64,000 nt of DNA from a bacterium (lineage in GTDB: Bacteria; Electryoneota; B3-LCP): NCBI GenBank assembly GCA_026394195.1, contig JAPKYS010000010.1:94262-158261 (forward strand), written 5' to 3'. The notes under the pieces were generated by a model, which made no database searches, was not told the DNA's origin, and worked only from the letters and a program-made list of their open reading frames with translations. Below are positions 42,364 to 50,247 of the stretch, piece after piece (the first letter of the stretch is position 1; each line of letters opens with the position of its first letter). The position numbers and the translations under genes were made by a program.

Positions 42364-43283
42364 AAAAGCATAAAGGCACTTCCACCTCATCTTTCGGTTC
42401 GCCCGGGCGTATCAACCACGATTCCTCAAAATTTTACGCTAGCCGACTCTACGAAGGCATGCCCAAAGAGACTAAGGTCGATTATATCGAAAATCCGATT
42501 TCTACCGAGCATATTAATAAAATCTTCTGCAAATCCAGCGAAAAGATGGACGAACTGCCGGATTGCAGCGTCCACCTGATGGTGACCTCGCCGCCCTATA
42601 ACGTAGGGAAGGATTACGACGAGGATTTTACGCTGGATGAATATCGAGCTTTCCTGAAGCGTGTCTGGGCTGAAGTCAAACGAGTGTTGGTTCCAGGGGG
42701 GCGCGCCTGCATCAACGTCGCCAACCTGGGGCGGAGGCCCTACATTCCTCTGGATGCATTCATCATAGCGGACCTGCTGGATCTGGGCTTTCTGATGCGC
42801 GGCGAGATCCTCTGGAACAAAGCCGCATCGAGCAGCCCCTCCACCGCCTGGGGAAGTTGGCTTTCCGCCAAGAACCCCATCCTGAGGGACGTGCACGAAT
42901 ATATATTGGTCTTTTCCAAGGATACTTATTCCCGGCAGAGCCTGAGGCGGGAAAGCACCATTTCCAAAGAAGGGTTTTTAGAGTACACCAAGAGCGTCTG
43001 GAGTTTCCCAGCTGAACCGGCTCGTAAGATCGGTCACCCGGCGCCTTTTCCGACGGAGCTTCCCTTACGCTTGATTCAGCTCTACACCTTCAAGGGTGAG
43101 GTCGTCTTAGACCCCTTCATGGGCAGCGGGCAGACCGCCTTGGCCGCGCTGAAAACCGGGCGGGGGTTTGTGGGGTATGAGGTGGATGAGGGGTATGCGA
43201 GATTAGCCACGCGAAGGGTGCAGAGATACCTGCGGGAGGTGGAATTGGAGTTGGTGCCGGAGTTAGTAGATGAAGAGGCGTAG
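42336..43283 (+). CDS. Site-specific DNA methyltransferase (N4-cytosine / N6-adenine, beta class)
   Basis: A 315-residue enzyme with catalytic motif TSPPYN (84-89) before the SAM motif DPFMGSG (259-265), the beta-class order. TSPPY is most common in N4-cytosine enzymes, though N6-adenine members exist. A basic 40-residue N-terminal tail precedes the domain. No restriction endonuclease is adjacent; instead it is overlapped by the PIN/small protein pair. Its stop codon lies inside a REP palindrome. Function as a solitary methyltransferase or as the modification half of an unseen system is open. Confidence 0.9.
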   Translation: MAKTTPKPIKKHKGTSTSSFGSPGRINHDSSKFYASRLYEGMPKETKVDYIENPISTEHINKIFCKSSEKMDELPDCSVHLMVTSPPYNVGKDYDEDFTLDEYRAFLKRVWAEVKRVLVPGGRACINVANLGRRPYIPLDAFIIADLLDLGFLMRGEILWNKAASSSPSTAWGSWLSAKNPILRDVHEYILVFSKDTYSRQSLRRESTISKEGFLEYTKSVWSFPAEPARKIGHPAPFPTELPLRLIQLYTFKGEVVLDPFMGSGQTALAALKTGRGFVGYEVDEGYARLATRRVQRYLREVELELVPELVDEEA

Positions 43284-43302
43284 GGGTGCATGGCATGCGC
43301 CC
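43280..43302 (+). repeat. REP palindrome, variant
   Basis: Variant core GGGTGCATGGCATGCGCCC, overlapping the methyltransferase stop codon. The 100 nt that follow contain no gene, only the hairpin TGTCGACTCTCCGCAGTCGACA-like sequence around 43313. Confidence 0.65.
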
Positions 43303-43384
43303 AATTGATGTGCTGTCGACTCTCCGCAGTCGACAGTGTGTGACTTCCGTATGATGCGAAGAATAGACGTCGCCTAATTAAACC

Positions 43385-43636
43385 ATGATAAAAACAACTG
43401 ATACATGCGAATACTGCGACGGTACGATAGAACCGCAAGTTGTCCGGGCTCAATTCAGTTTCATGAAGGAGATAATTTTTATCGACAACGTACCCGCTGG
43501 AGTATGCAACCACTGCGGGGAACGGTACTACGATGCAGACGTTTACAAGCACATGGAGTATATTGCCAAAAATAGAAAGAAGATTAAAAAGACGGTTAAA
43601 TTCCTTATGGCAGAATACAATACCGCGACGGGTTAA
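43385..43636 (+). CDS. YgiT-type zinc finger protein (solitary antitoxin-like)
   Basis: An 83-residue protein with CEYCDG and CNHCGERYY knuckles, the MqsA/YgiT-type zinc finger, then a helical C-terminus. Usually it follows a DUF4258-type toxin gene in the same operon; here the upstream 100 nt hold no such gene, so it may be an orphan or decayed module. No C-terminal helix-turn-helix domain is present. Confidence 0.85.
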   Translation: MIKTTDTCEYCDGTIEPQVVRAQFSFMKEIIFIDNVPAGVCNHCGERYYDADVYKHMEYIAKNRKKIKKTVKFLMAEYNTATG

Positions 43637-43678
43637 CCGAATCAACTTCACTATAACCCAGTATAATGGTGCTGTCAT

Positions 43679-43702
43679 GTAGGGGCGCACTGCGTGCGCC
43701 CT
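43679..43702 (+). repeat. REP palindrome
   Basis: Core GGGCGCACTGCGTGCGCCC preceded by GTAG. Identical 24-nt copies occur at 44223, 44822 and, inverted, inside the RAYT gene. Confidence 0.9.
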
Positions 43703-43724
43703 GCAAGAACCTGGAGGATATATC

Positions 43725-44177
43725 ATGACTTTAGCAACAATTTTAATCTCGCTCGCGGCTTTGGTTTTAGGTGTTATCAATGCAGTTTACATCTATCGCC
43801 ATAATAAGAAGATCCAGGAGCATAACCAGAAAATATATCAGCAAAACCAAGAACTTTTAAATCTCGAAAAAATTAAGACAATCGCAGAATTGGGTACGTT
43901 AAAAGATCTTGAAACGGAAGAAAAAAAGCTTCATAAAGACCGCGAAGAACAAAATTTGCAGATTTTCAGGAAATGGTCAGATGAGCAACGCCACAGAGCA
44001 AGCGATTTGGCCAGCCGCGGAATGTCTCGTAGCACTGAAGCTGATAGGATGAAAAAAGAAATTGAAGAAGGGAAAAAAAGCGAAAAAGGTATCGAAGAGC
44101 GAGATTATCAGATGAAATTGCAAAGGATTAAATCAAAGAAGGAAATGATTCAAAAATTCGATAATAATAACGATTAA
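43725..44177 (+). CDS. Membrane-anchored coiled-coil protein, unknown
   Basis: Not recognised. A 150-residue protein with one N-terminal membrane helix (about 3-25, LATILISLAALVLGVINAVYIY) and a long, highly charged coiled coil rich in Lys, Glu and Gln to the end (KKIQEHNQKIYQQNQELLN, KKEIEEGKKSEKGIEERD). It lies between two REP elements in the accessory zone. The composition differs from the housekeeping genes. Confidence 0.75.
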   Translation: MTLATILISLAALVLGVINAVYIYRHNKKIQEHNQKIYQQNQELLNLEKIKTIAELGTLKDLETEEKKLHKDREEQNLQIFRKWSDEQRHRASDLASRGMSRSTEADRMKKEIEEGKKSEKGIEERDYQMKLQRIKSKKEMIQKFDNNND

Positions 44178-44188
44178 TAAGCAAATCC

Positions 44189-44246
44189 GTCGGGGTCAGG
44201 GGCGACCCCGACTATGCCATAGGTAGGGGCGCACTGCGTGCGCCCT
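44189..44246 (+). repeat. Composite repeat: GTCGGGGTC palindrome plus REP
   Basis: GTCGGGGTC-AGGGGC-GACCCCGAC (44189 on) is followed after a few bases by a REP identical to the others (44223-44246). The same pair, in the same order, recurs at 46593-46652. Confidence 0.85.
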
Positions 44247-44260
44247 ATTAGGGAAAATTG

Positions 44261-44806
44261 ATGAAATACGATCCACAATATCATCACCGTCGTACCATCC
44301 GGTTACCAAGATATGATTATTCCTCAAATGGCATTTATTTCATCACGCTATGTGTCGAAGGGGGAGTGTGCCTATTTGGTGAAATTGTAGATGAGAAAAT
44401 GTTAATGAACGAAAACGGGAAGATCATTGATGAAGAATGGTTAAAATCAGCGAAAATGAGAAAAACGATCAACCTGGATAGTTACATTATTATGCCTAAT
44501 CATTTTCACGCAATTCTGAGGCTTATCGATGAAGAGATTGAGAGCAAGCAGCAGGGCGCACGCAGTGCGCCCCTACATCGAGCGCCGCGATCTTTAGGCT
44601 CATTCATTGCCGGGTTTAAATCGGCTTCCACGCGAAGATTGAATGAATTAACTGATACGTGCAGTGAGATTGTCTGGCAGCGAAATTACTACGAACACAT
44701 TATCCGGAGTCCAAGCGAGTTACAAAGGATTCGGACATACATTGACGACAACCCTGCAAATTGGGATAAAGACGAGGAAAACCCAATAAATAAAAGGGAA
44801 AACTGA
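44261..44806 (+). CDS. REP-associated tyrosine transposase (RAYT)
   Basis: A 181-residue Y1/HuH single-strand transposase of the REP-associated type. RYDYSSNGIYFITLCVEG opens the fold, the HuH metal motif is NHFH (H81, H83), the catalytic tyrosine lies in QRNYYEHII, and IRTYIDDNPANW closes it. RAYTs cut and join DNA at REP hairpins; REPs flank it on both sides. A complete REP in inverse orientation lies inside the coding sequence and is translated in frame as QGARSAPLH (98-106), in the variable loop before the Tyr region, so the gene appears intact. Confidence 0.93.
   Translation: MKYDPQYHHRRTIRLPRYDYSSNGIYFITLCVEGGVCLFGEIVDEKMLMNENGKIIDEEWLKSAKMRKTINLDSYIIMPNHFHAILRLIDEEIESKQQGARSAPLHRAPRSLGSFIAGFKSASTRRLNELTDTCSEIVWQRNYYEHIIRSPSELQRIRTYIDDNPANWDKDEENPINKREN
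44553..44576 (-). repeat. REP palindrome inside the RAYT coding sequence
   Basis: Exact reverse complement of the 24-nt element at 43679, 44223 and 44822. It is a multiple of three, keeping the transposase frame open. Confidence 0.9.
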
Positions 44807-44821
44807 GGATGATACCTTCAC

Positions 44822-45020
44822 GTAGGGGCGCACTGCGTGCGCCCTGTTGGAAACGATCTGAAAACTCAATGGCGCACTGCGTGCGCCCTGTTGGAAACGA
44901 TCTGAAAACTCAATGGCGCACTGCGTGCGCCCTGTTGGAAACGATCTGAAAACTCAATGGCGCACTGCGTGCGCCCTGCGGGAACGATCTGAAAACTCAA
45001 TGGCGCATGGCATGCGCCCG
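44822..45020 (+). repeat. Tandem array of a 44-bp unit containing REP
   Basis: Units start at 44827, 44871, 44915 and 44959 with a partial, diverged one at 45002. Each has the REP core GGCGCACTGCGTGCGCCCT followed by GTTGGAAACGATCTGAAAAC; the fourth is 43 bp (GCGGGAACG). There are no unique spacers. It lies directly before gcvPB. Confidence 0.92.
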
Positions 45021-45064
45021 TCCAAAACATCAAACAACCACTAAACCCTAACATATAACCACTC

Positions 45065-46522
45065 ATGTATAACAAACTCATCTTTGAAATCTCTCAACCC
45101 GGCAAGATCGGAGTATCCCTGCCGGACGTAGACGTCCCCCGGAAGGAGAACGTCATCCCGAAAGACCTGCTGCGGCAGGGGCGCATCGGCTTGCCCGAAG
45201 TATCAGAACCCGAAGTGGTGCGCCACTTCGTCAATCTGTCCAACAAAAATCATCATATCGACAAGGGGTTCTACCCGCTGGGGTCGTGCACCATGAAGTA
45301 CAACCCCAAGATCAATGAACAGACCTGCCGCCTCTCCGGGTTTGCCGGTCTGCACCCCATGCAGGATGCGAAGGATGCTCAGGGAGCACTCCGCTTGATG
45401 TACGAGTTGGGCGAAGCCTTGAAGGAAGTATCCGGCATGGATGGCATCACTCTGCAGCCCGCCGCCGGAGCTCACGGCGAACTGACCGGCTTGCTGATCA
45501 TGCGCGCCTACCACGAATCGAAAGGGAATGCCCGCAAGAAGGTCATCATCCCCGACAGCGCTCATGGCACCAACCCGGCTTCCATCATCACCGCGGGATA
45601 TGAAGTGGTGCAGATTCCTTCCGGACCCGACGGCTTGATCGATCTGGACGCTCTGAAAGCCGCGCTGGACCAGGACGTCGCCGCCATGATGATCACCAAT
45701 CCCAACACCTTGGGTTTGTTCGAGTCACGCATCCTCGAAGTCGCCGAAGCGGTGCACAAGGTCGGCGCGCTGCTCTATATGGACGGAGCCAACCTGAACG
45801 CCCTGATGGGCATCGCCCGTCCCGGCGATATGAATTTTGACGTGGTGCACATCAATCTGCACAAGACTTTTTCCACACCGCACGGCGGCGGAGGCCCCGG
45901 TTCCGGACCGGTGGCGGTGAAAAAGCGCTTGATTCCCTTCCTGCCTGAACCCAACTCAATGAAGGACGGAACCACCTACCGCTGGGCTGATCCATCGCCG
46001 CAATCGATCGGTCGGGTCGGAGCTTTCTACGGCAATTTCGGCGTCATGGTCAGAGCCTACACCTACATCATCATGATGGGCGCTGAGGGATTGCGCAAGG
46101 TGAGTGAGCGCGCCGTCATTAACGCCAACTACCTGCGGCGCAAGCTGGAAGCGCACTTCGATCTACCCTATAAACGGACTCCCATGCACGAAGTGGTCTT
46201 TTCAGGTGATCACCAGAAAGAGTATGGCGTCAAGACCACCGACGTCGCCAAGCGGTTGCTGGACTACGGTTTCCACGCTCCGACCATTTATTTCCCGCTG
46301 ATCGTGCACGAAGCTCTGATGATTGAGCCGACCGAGTCCGAATCGAAGGAGACTCTGGATGCCTTCGCCGATGCGATGATCAAGATCTGCGAAGAAGCCA
46401 AGAGTAATCCCGAATTGCTGCATGGCGCACCCCATACCACTCCGGTGGGCCGTTTGAACGAGGCTTTGGCGGCGCGGCTGCTCGATTTGCATTATAAGAC
46501 GGCAGAGAGCTCAAAAACTTAA
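45065..46522 (+). CDS. gcvPB: Glycine dehydrogenase (decarboxylating) subunit 2
   Basis: A 485-residue P-protein beta subunit of the glycine cleavage system; it holds PLP and decarboxylates glycine, passing the aminomethyl group to the H protein. Recognised by [41 protein letters not shown] and the PLP lysine K267 in [14 protein letters not shown]. The partner gcvPA, gcvT and gcvH are not in the window, which is unusual because gcvPA normally precedes gcvPB; here a REP array sits in that place. One-carbon units would feed the folate pool used by MetVF. Confidence 0.97.
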   Translation: MYNKLIFEISQPGKIGVSLPDVDVPRKENVIPKDLLRQGRIGLPEVSEPEVVRHFVNLSNKNHHIDKGFYPLGSCTMKYNPKINEQTCRLSGFAGLHPMQDAKDAQGALRLMYELGEALKEVSGMDGITLQPAAGAHGELTGLLIMRAYHESKGNARKKVIIPDSAHGTNPASIITAGYEVVQIPSGPDGLIDLDALKAALDQDVAAMMITNPNTLGLFESRILEVAEAVHKVGALLYMDGANLNALMGIARPGDMNFDVVHINLHKTFSTPHGGGGPGSGPVAVKKRLIPFLPEPNSMKDGTTYRWADPSPQSIGRVGAFYGNFGVMVRAYTYIIMMGAEGLRKVSERAVINANYLRRKLEAHFDLPYKRTPMHEVVFSGDHQKEYGVKTTDVAKRLLDYGFHAPTIYFPLIVHEALMIEPTESESKETLDAFADAMIKICEEAKSNPELLHGAPHTTPVGRLNEALAARLLDLHYKTAESSKT

Positions 46523-46592
46523 TCGTCATCTACATTGCGGAAACTGCCTGTCAGATTCCGAACATGGCATTAAGCCAAATAATTTAAATCAT

Positions 46593-46652
46593 GTCGGGGT
46601 CAAAGTCGACCCCGACTATCCCTTGCATGTAGGGGCACAGCGTGCTGTGCCC
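46593..46652 (+). repeat. Composite repeat: GTCGGGGTC palindrome plus REP variant
   Basis: GTCGGGGTC-AAA-GTCGACCCCGAC followed by the REP variant GGGGCACAGCGTGCTGTGCCC (in two arms about 46632-46651). It occupies the leader of the DinG gene, so an open frame through it is not counted as coding. Confidence 0.8.
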
Positions 46653-46667
46653 TTTAGGCTCGATCCC

Positions 46668-49589
46668 ATGAACCCCCAACCGAAACTACCCTCCGATCTG
46701 CTCGTTTCCCTTGGCTTGTCTACGTTTATCGCCTTCGATACTGAAACCACCGGTCTTGATCCGAAATTTGAGCGACTGATCGAAATCGGCGCAGTACGTT
46801 TCAAAGACGGCGTGGAAGTCGATACGTTCAATTCGTTAATCGCCTGCCCTTACTCTTTGCCGCCGGAAATCACTCAGCTCACCACCATCACCGATGAGAT
46901 GCTGCAAAGGCAGCCCGCGCTCGATCACGTCCTGAAGGATTTTCTGAAATTTTGCGGATCAGAGCCACTCCTGGGGCACAACGTTAATTTCGACGCTTCA
47001 TTCCTGCGAGCCGGTCTGAAGACAATCCGCAAAGGACCCTGGCTTGATGACCGGAAATTGGCGGATACAGCGCTGCTATCGCGGGTGCTCTTACCCACCA
47101 TCCCCTCCCGAGGCTTGGGTCATCTGGGGAGATATTTTAACATCGAATTGGGCGATCGTCATCGCGCTCTGGGGGACGCACGTCTGACCGGCAGAGTGTT
47201 CATTCATCTGCTTTCATACTTCAACCGGATGGAAATAAAGACGGCCAATTTGTTGCGCCGCCTCTCAGACGGTCTTAACCATCCTTCAGCCTGGATTTTT
47301 GACGCCTGGTCGAACTACTTGATGCAGACGGCCTCCGTGGAAGGCTCTTTCCGACCGCATTTATTACCCAATTTAAGCGACAACGTCCTCGGCAAGCTGC
47401 CTGTGGGAGTTCTGCACGAATCGGATGAAGTCGACGCCGACGACAGTGTGCAGTACGAGAAAGTCGATCCTGACAGCATCAAGGTGTTTTTCGGGTCGGA
47501 AAGCCCGCTAAATAAAATCAATCCCCGCTTTGAAAACCGCCCCGAACAAATGGAAATGGCTGAAGCGGTAACCCGGACATTTAATAACGGCGGTATTCTC
47601 GCGGTCGAAGCCGGGACTGGAGTGGGGAAATCCCTGGCGTATCTGCTGCCTGCCATTGTCTGGGCGCAGGCCAATCAACCGCGTACCGAACGAGTGATTA
47701 TCTCCACCAACACCCGAAATTTGCAGGATCAACTCTTCTTTAAAGATCTACCGGAATTGGTGGATGCAATTCCTGCCAATTTTAGTGCGGTTCTATTGAA
47801 GGGGAGGTCTAATTATCTGTGTCGTCGACGCTGGGATAGCCTGGTGAGCGATCACCCTTTGCGGCTTAACTCCGGCGAAAGGCAGGCGCTATTACCTCTT
47901 GCACTCTGGGTGGAGCAGACGCGTACAGGCGATGTTTCAGAGGTCAGCGCCTTCGGCGGAGAGGGTTCGGGAGCCATCTGGGGACGCATCTCTTCCGATG
48001 CCGGAGCCTGTCGAGGCCGCCGCTGCCGGGAACGCCTGCGCTGCTTCCACAGCCGGATTCGCACCGCAGCCGCCAAGGCGCAGGTCGTTGTTGTCAATCA
48101 CGCTCTACTGCTTTCGGATATCGCCGCCGATCACGCGCCCATCGGCGCCTATCACGTTCTGGTGGTGGATGAAGCTCACCATTTGGAACGCGCTGCCTGT
48201 CAGCATTTGGGCAGGGAATTGAATTTCTGGATGTTTCAAACCTGGTGCAATCGTCTCTACGCTTTTGAGGGTATTGCCACCGGATTATTGGCTCAGATGT
48301 TGTTGGGTTTGGGCGCGGTACGGGAACAGCATCCGTTGCTTCCGGGGCTGCAAAATTCCATCCAGTCAGCCATGCTTAGCATCTCAGAACTCAAGCAATC
48401 TGCCGAGGAGTTCTTCGATAAATTCACCGTGGCCGTGAGATCCCATCTTAAATCCGGTGAGGAGAATTACACCCAAAAGCTGAGGTTACGCGACCCGGAA
48501 CAATTTTTCGTAGGTCTGGCAGAGAGCAGTCAGAGGTTTGACACCGCTTTGCAGGTATCAAAAAAGACCCTGAACTTGATTATTCAGACTTTGGGTGATA
48601 TCTCTATTTTGGTGCTGCCTCGAGGAGAAGACTGGAAAGATGAGTTACAACAGGCGCACGACGAGGTTCTTCAGCAGTATGACGTCTTCAGCTTTTTCAG
48701 AAGTCCTGCCGATGAAAATTGGGTTTATTGGGCTGAACTGGCTCGGAAACAGGAAAAGCCAGCCAGTCTCTACGCCGCGCCCCTGAACGCAGGCGACATT
48801 TTACGCGAACAGCTCTTTACACCCTTACGAACGGCAATTCTGACCTCGGCGACACTGACCGTCTCAGGTCGTTTCCATTATTTCCTACGCAAGATTGGAT
48901 TACAGAGGGTGGAAAACGCCACCAGTTTGCAGTTGGGCAGCCCTTTTGACTATCCCGTACAAATGCTGATTGGTCTACCTGCATTTTTACCCTCGCCCCG
49001 GTCTCCGCAGTTCGAAAGCGACCTGACCACTCTGACCCACCGCATTTTGAAGGCAGCCCCTCGGGGAACGCTGGCGCTGTTTACTTCGCACCGGTTTTTG
49101 CGGGAAATGGGGCAGGCTTTGGAAAAAGAACTTGGAAATCGAACTCTGTTAGTGCAGGGCAAAGCCGGTTCACGCGACCAACTGCTGCGCCGCTTTCGGG
49201 ATGAAGCGGGATCGGTACTATTGGGAACCGACAGCTTTTGGGAAGGAATTGATGTGGTGGGGGAGGCTCTGGAACTGCTGTTGGTCACTAAACTCCCCTT
49301 CGAAGTTCCCAGCGAACCCCTGGTGGAAGCTCGCTGCGAACGCTTAAAAAAAGAGGGCAAGGATCCTTTCATGTACTACACAGTCCCGGAAGCTATTATC
49401 CGGCTGCGCCAGGGTATCGGGCGATTGATCCGTTCCAAGACAGATCGAGGAGCTGCGCTTATCTTCGACACTCGGCTGGTCAGCACCCGCTACGGTGAAG
49501 CGTTCGTCAATTCATTGCCCGTGCCGATCAAGATATTTCAGACTGAAGAGGAGATGGTGGAGCAGCTTGGCAATTTTTTCAAAAGCTGA
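46668..49589 (+). CDS. dinG: DnaQ-like exonuclease / DinG-family helicase fusion
   Basis: 973 residues from ATG 46668. The N-terminal DEDD exonuclease (FDTETTG with D24 and E26; GHNVNFDASFL; HRALGDA) is fused to an XPD-like SF2 helicase: Walker A AVEAGTGVGKS (312-322), DEAH (501-504), and motif VI QGIGRLIRS. Cysteines C385 and C448-x4-C453-x5-C459 reproduce the iron-sulfur spacing of E. coli DinG, so a 4Fe-4S cluster is expected. Fused DinG proteins are known in Firmicutes, mostly without the cluster. It probably resolves R-loops or damaged DNA. Confidence 0.94.
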   Translation: MNPQPKLPSDLLVSLGLSTFIAFDTETTGLDPKFERLIEIGAVRFKDGVEVDTFNSLIACPYSLPPEITQLTTITDEMLQRQPALDHVLKDFLKFCGSEPLLGHNVNFDASFLRAGLKTIRKGPWLDDRKLADTALLSRVLLPTIPSRGLGHLGRYFNIELGDRHRALGDARLTGRVFIHLLSYFNRMEIKTANLLRRLSDGLNHPSAWIFDAWSNYLMQTASVEGSFRPHLLPNLSDNVLGKLPVGVLHESDEVDADDSVQYEKVDPDSIKVFFGSESPLNKINPRFENRPEQMEMAEAVTRTFNNGGILAVEAGTGVGKSLAYLLPAIVWAQANQPRTERVIISTNTRNLQDQLFFKDLPELVDAIPANFSAVLLKGRSNYLCRRRWDSLVSDHPLRLNSGERQALLPLALWVEQTRTGDVSEVSAFGGEGSGAIWGRISSDAGACRGRRCRERLRCFHSRIRTAAAKAQVVVVNHALLLSDIAADHAPIGAYHVLVVDEAHHLERAACQHLGRELNFWMFQTWCNRLYAFEGIATGLLAQMLLGLGAVREQHPLLPGLQNSIQSAMLSISELKQSAEEFFDKFTVAVRSHLKSGEENYTQKLRLRDPEQFFVGLAESSQRFDTALQVSKKTLNLIIQTLGDISILVLPRGEDWKDELQQAHDEVLQQYDVFSFFRSPADENWVYWAELARKQEKPASLYAAPLNAGDILREQLFTPLRTAILTSATLTVSGRFHYFLRKIGLQRVENATSLQLGSPFDYPVQMLIGLPAFLPSPRSPQFESDLTTLTHRILKAAPRGTLALFTSHRFLREMGQALEKELGNRTLLVQGKAGSRDQLLRRFRDEAGSVLLGTDSFWEGIDVVGEALELLLVTKLPFEVPSEPLVEARCERLKKEGKDPFMYYTVPEAIIRLRQGIGRLIRSKTDRGAALIFDTRLVSTRYGEAFVNSLPVPIKIFQTEEEMVEQLGNFFKS

Positions 49590-49598
49590 TCCGGAAAC

Positions 49599-49621
49599 GT
49601 AGAGCGGCAGCGCGCTGCCAC
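49599..49621 (+). repeat. REP-like palindrome, diverged
   Basis: GTAGAG followed by CGGCAGCGCGCTGCCAC, the same GTAG-plus-palindrome design as the REPs, just upstream of the epimerase gene. Confidence 0.6.
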
Positions 49622-49635
49622 AAATAGGAGTCTGA

Positions 49636-50040
49636 ATGAAACGCATCGATCACATCGCCATCGCCGTGTCCGACTTGGACGCCGCTGAAAAAATATATCG
49701 GGACGTCTTGAACCTGCATTGGGAGGGCAGGGAAGAAGTCCCTTTGCAGAAAGTTATAACTTCCTTGTTCCAGGTCGGTGAAAGCAGAATCGAGTTGCTT
49801 CAACCCACAGCTCCCGATTCCCCGATTAGCGCCTTTTTGGAAAAAAAGGGTCCCGGATTGCATCACATCGCCCTGGAAGTAGATGACGTTGAAGCGAAAA
49901 TGGCGCGGTTAAAAGCTCAAGGAATTCGGCTGTTGAACGACCAGCCCGCAGATGGTGTCGGAGGATCAAAAATTGTTTTTCTGCACCCGAAGGATACAGG
50001 CGGAGTGCTGGTCGAACTGGTTGAGAAACCAAGTTATTAA
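49636..50040 (+). CDS. mce: Methylmalonyl-CoA epimerase
   Basis: A 134-residue glyoxalase-fold (VOC) protein: RIDHIAIAVSDLDAAEKIYRD, ESRIELLQPT, GPGLHHIALEVDDVEAKM and LHPKDTGGVLVELVE give the metal ligands His, Gln/Glu, His and Glu. It interconverts (S)- and (R)-methylmalonyl-CoA for propionate or odd-chain acid metabolism through the B12-dependent mutase. The mutase genes are not in the window. Confidence 0.93.
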   Translation: MKRIDHIAIAVSDLDAAEKIYRDVLNLHWEGREEVPLQKVITSLFQVGESRIELLQPTAPDSPISAFLEKKGPGLHHIALEVDDVEAKMARLKAQGIRLLNDQPADGVGGSKIVFLHPKDTGGVLVELVEKPSY

Positions 50041-50115
50041 TCCGACCGGAAAATACTGGACAAACTATAAGCTGTCATTCACGCAAGCGAAGCGCGTCGG
50101 GAATCGGACAGCTGT

Positions 50116-50132
50116 TTCCGAACAATTCGGAA
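50116..50132. promoter_or_regulatory. TTCCGAA palindrome, candidate operator
   Basis: TTCCGAACAATTCGGAA is a 7-bp perfect inverted repeat with 3-nt spacer, set in a cluster of GGACAG/CTGTCC motifs (50106-50152). No gene starts directly downstream on either strand. Confidence 0.35.
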
Positions 50133-50179
50133 TAGCGGGCGAACACTGTCCACCATAAAGTGGTCGGGTTAATAATATA

Positions 50180-50204
50180 AAAGGGCGCGAATGGTGCGCC
50201 CTTT
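50180..50204. terminator. Hairpin between convergent mce and pfkA
   Basis: AAAGGGCGC (50180-50188) pairs with GCGCCCTTT (50196-50204) around a 7-nt loop. Its A and T flanks allow it to end transcripts from both sides; it may also derive from a REP. Confidence 0.6.
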
Positions 50205-50247
50205 GAAATTCATCCTGCTGGATTGATTGACGATTAATTTTTAGGAT

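Noticed and set aside
44822..45020. Regular direct repeats suggesting a CRISPR array
   Set aside because: Units are contiguous 44-bp tandem copies with no unique spacers, and no cas genes are nearby.
45021..45064. Glycine riboswitch before gcvPB
   Set aside because: The leader is too short and the upstream sequence is REP repeats; no conserved aptamer core seen.
44866..45081. Minus-strand 71-codon frame across the tandem array
   Set aside because: Its repeated peptide simply reflects the 44-bp unit.
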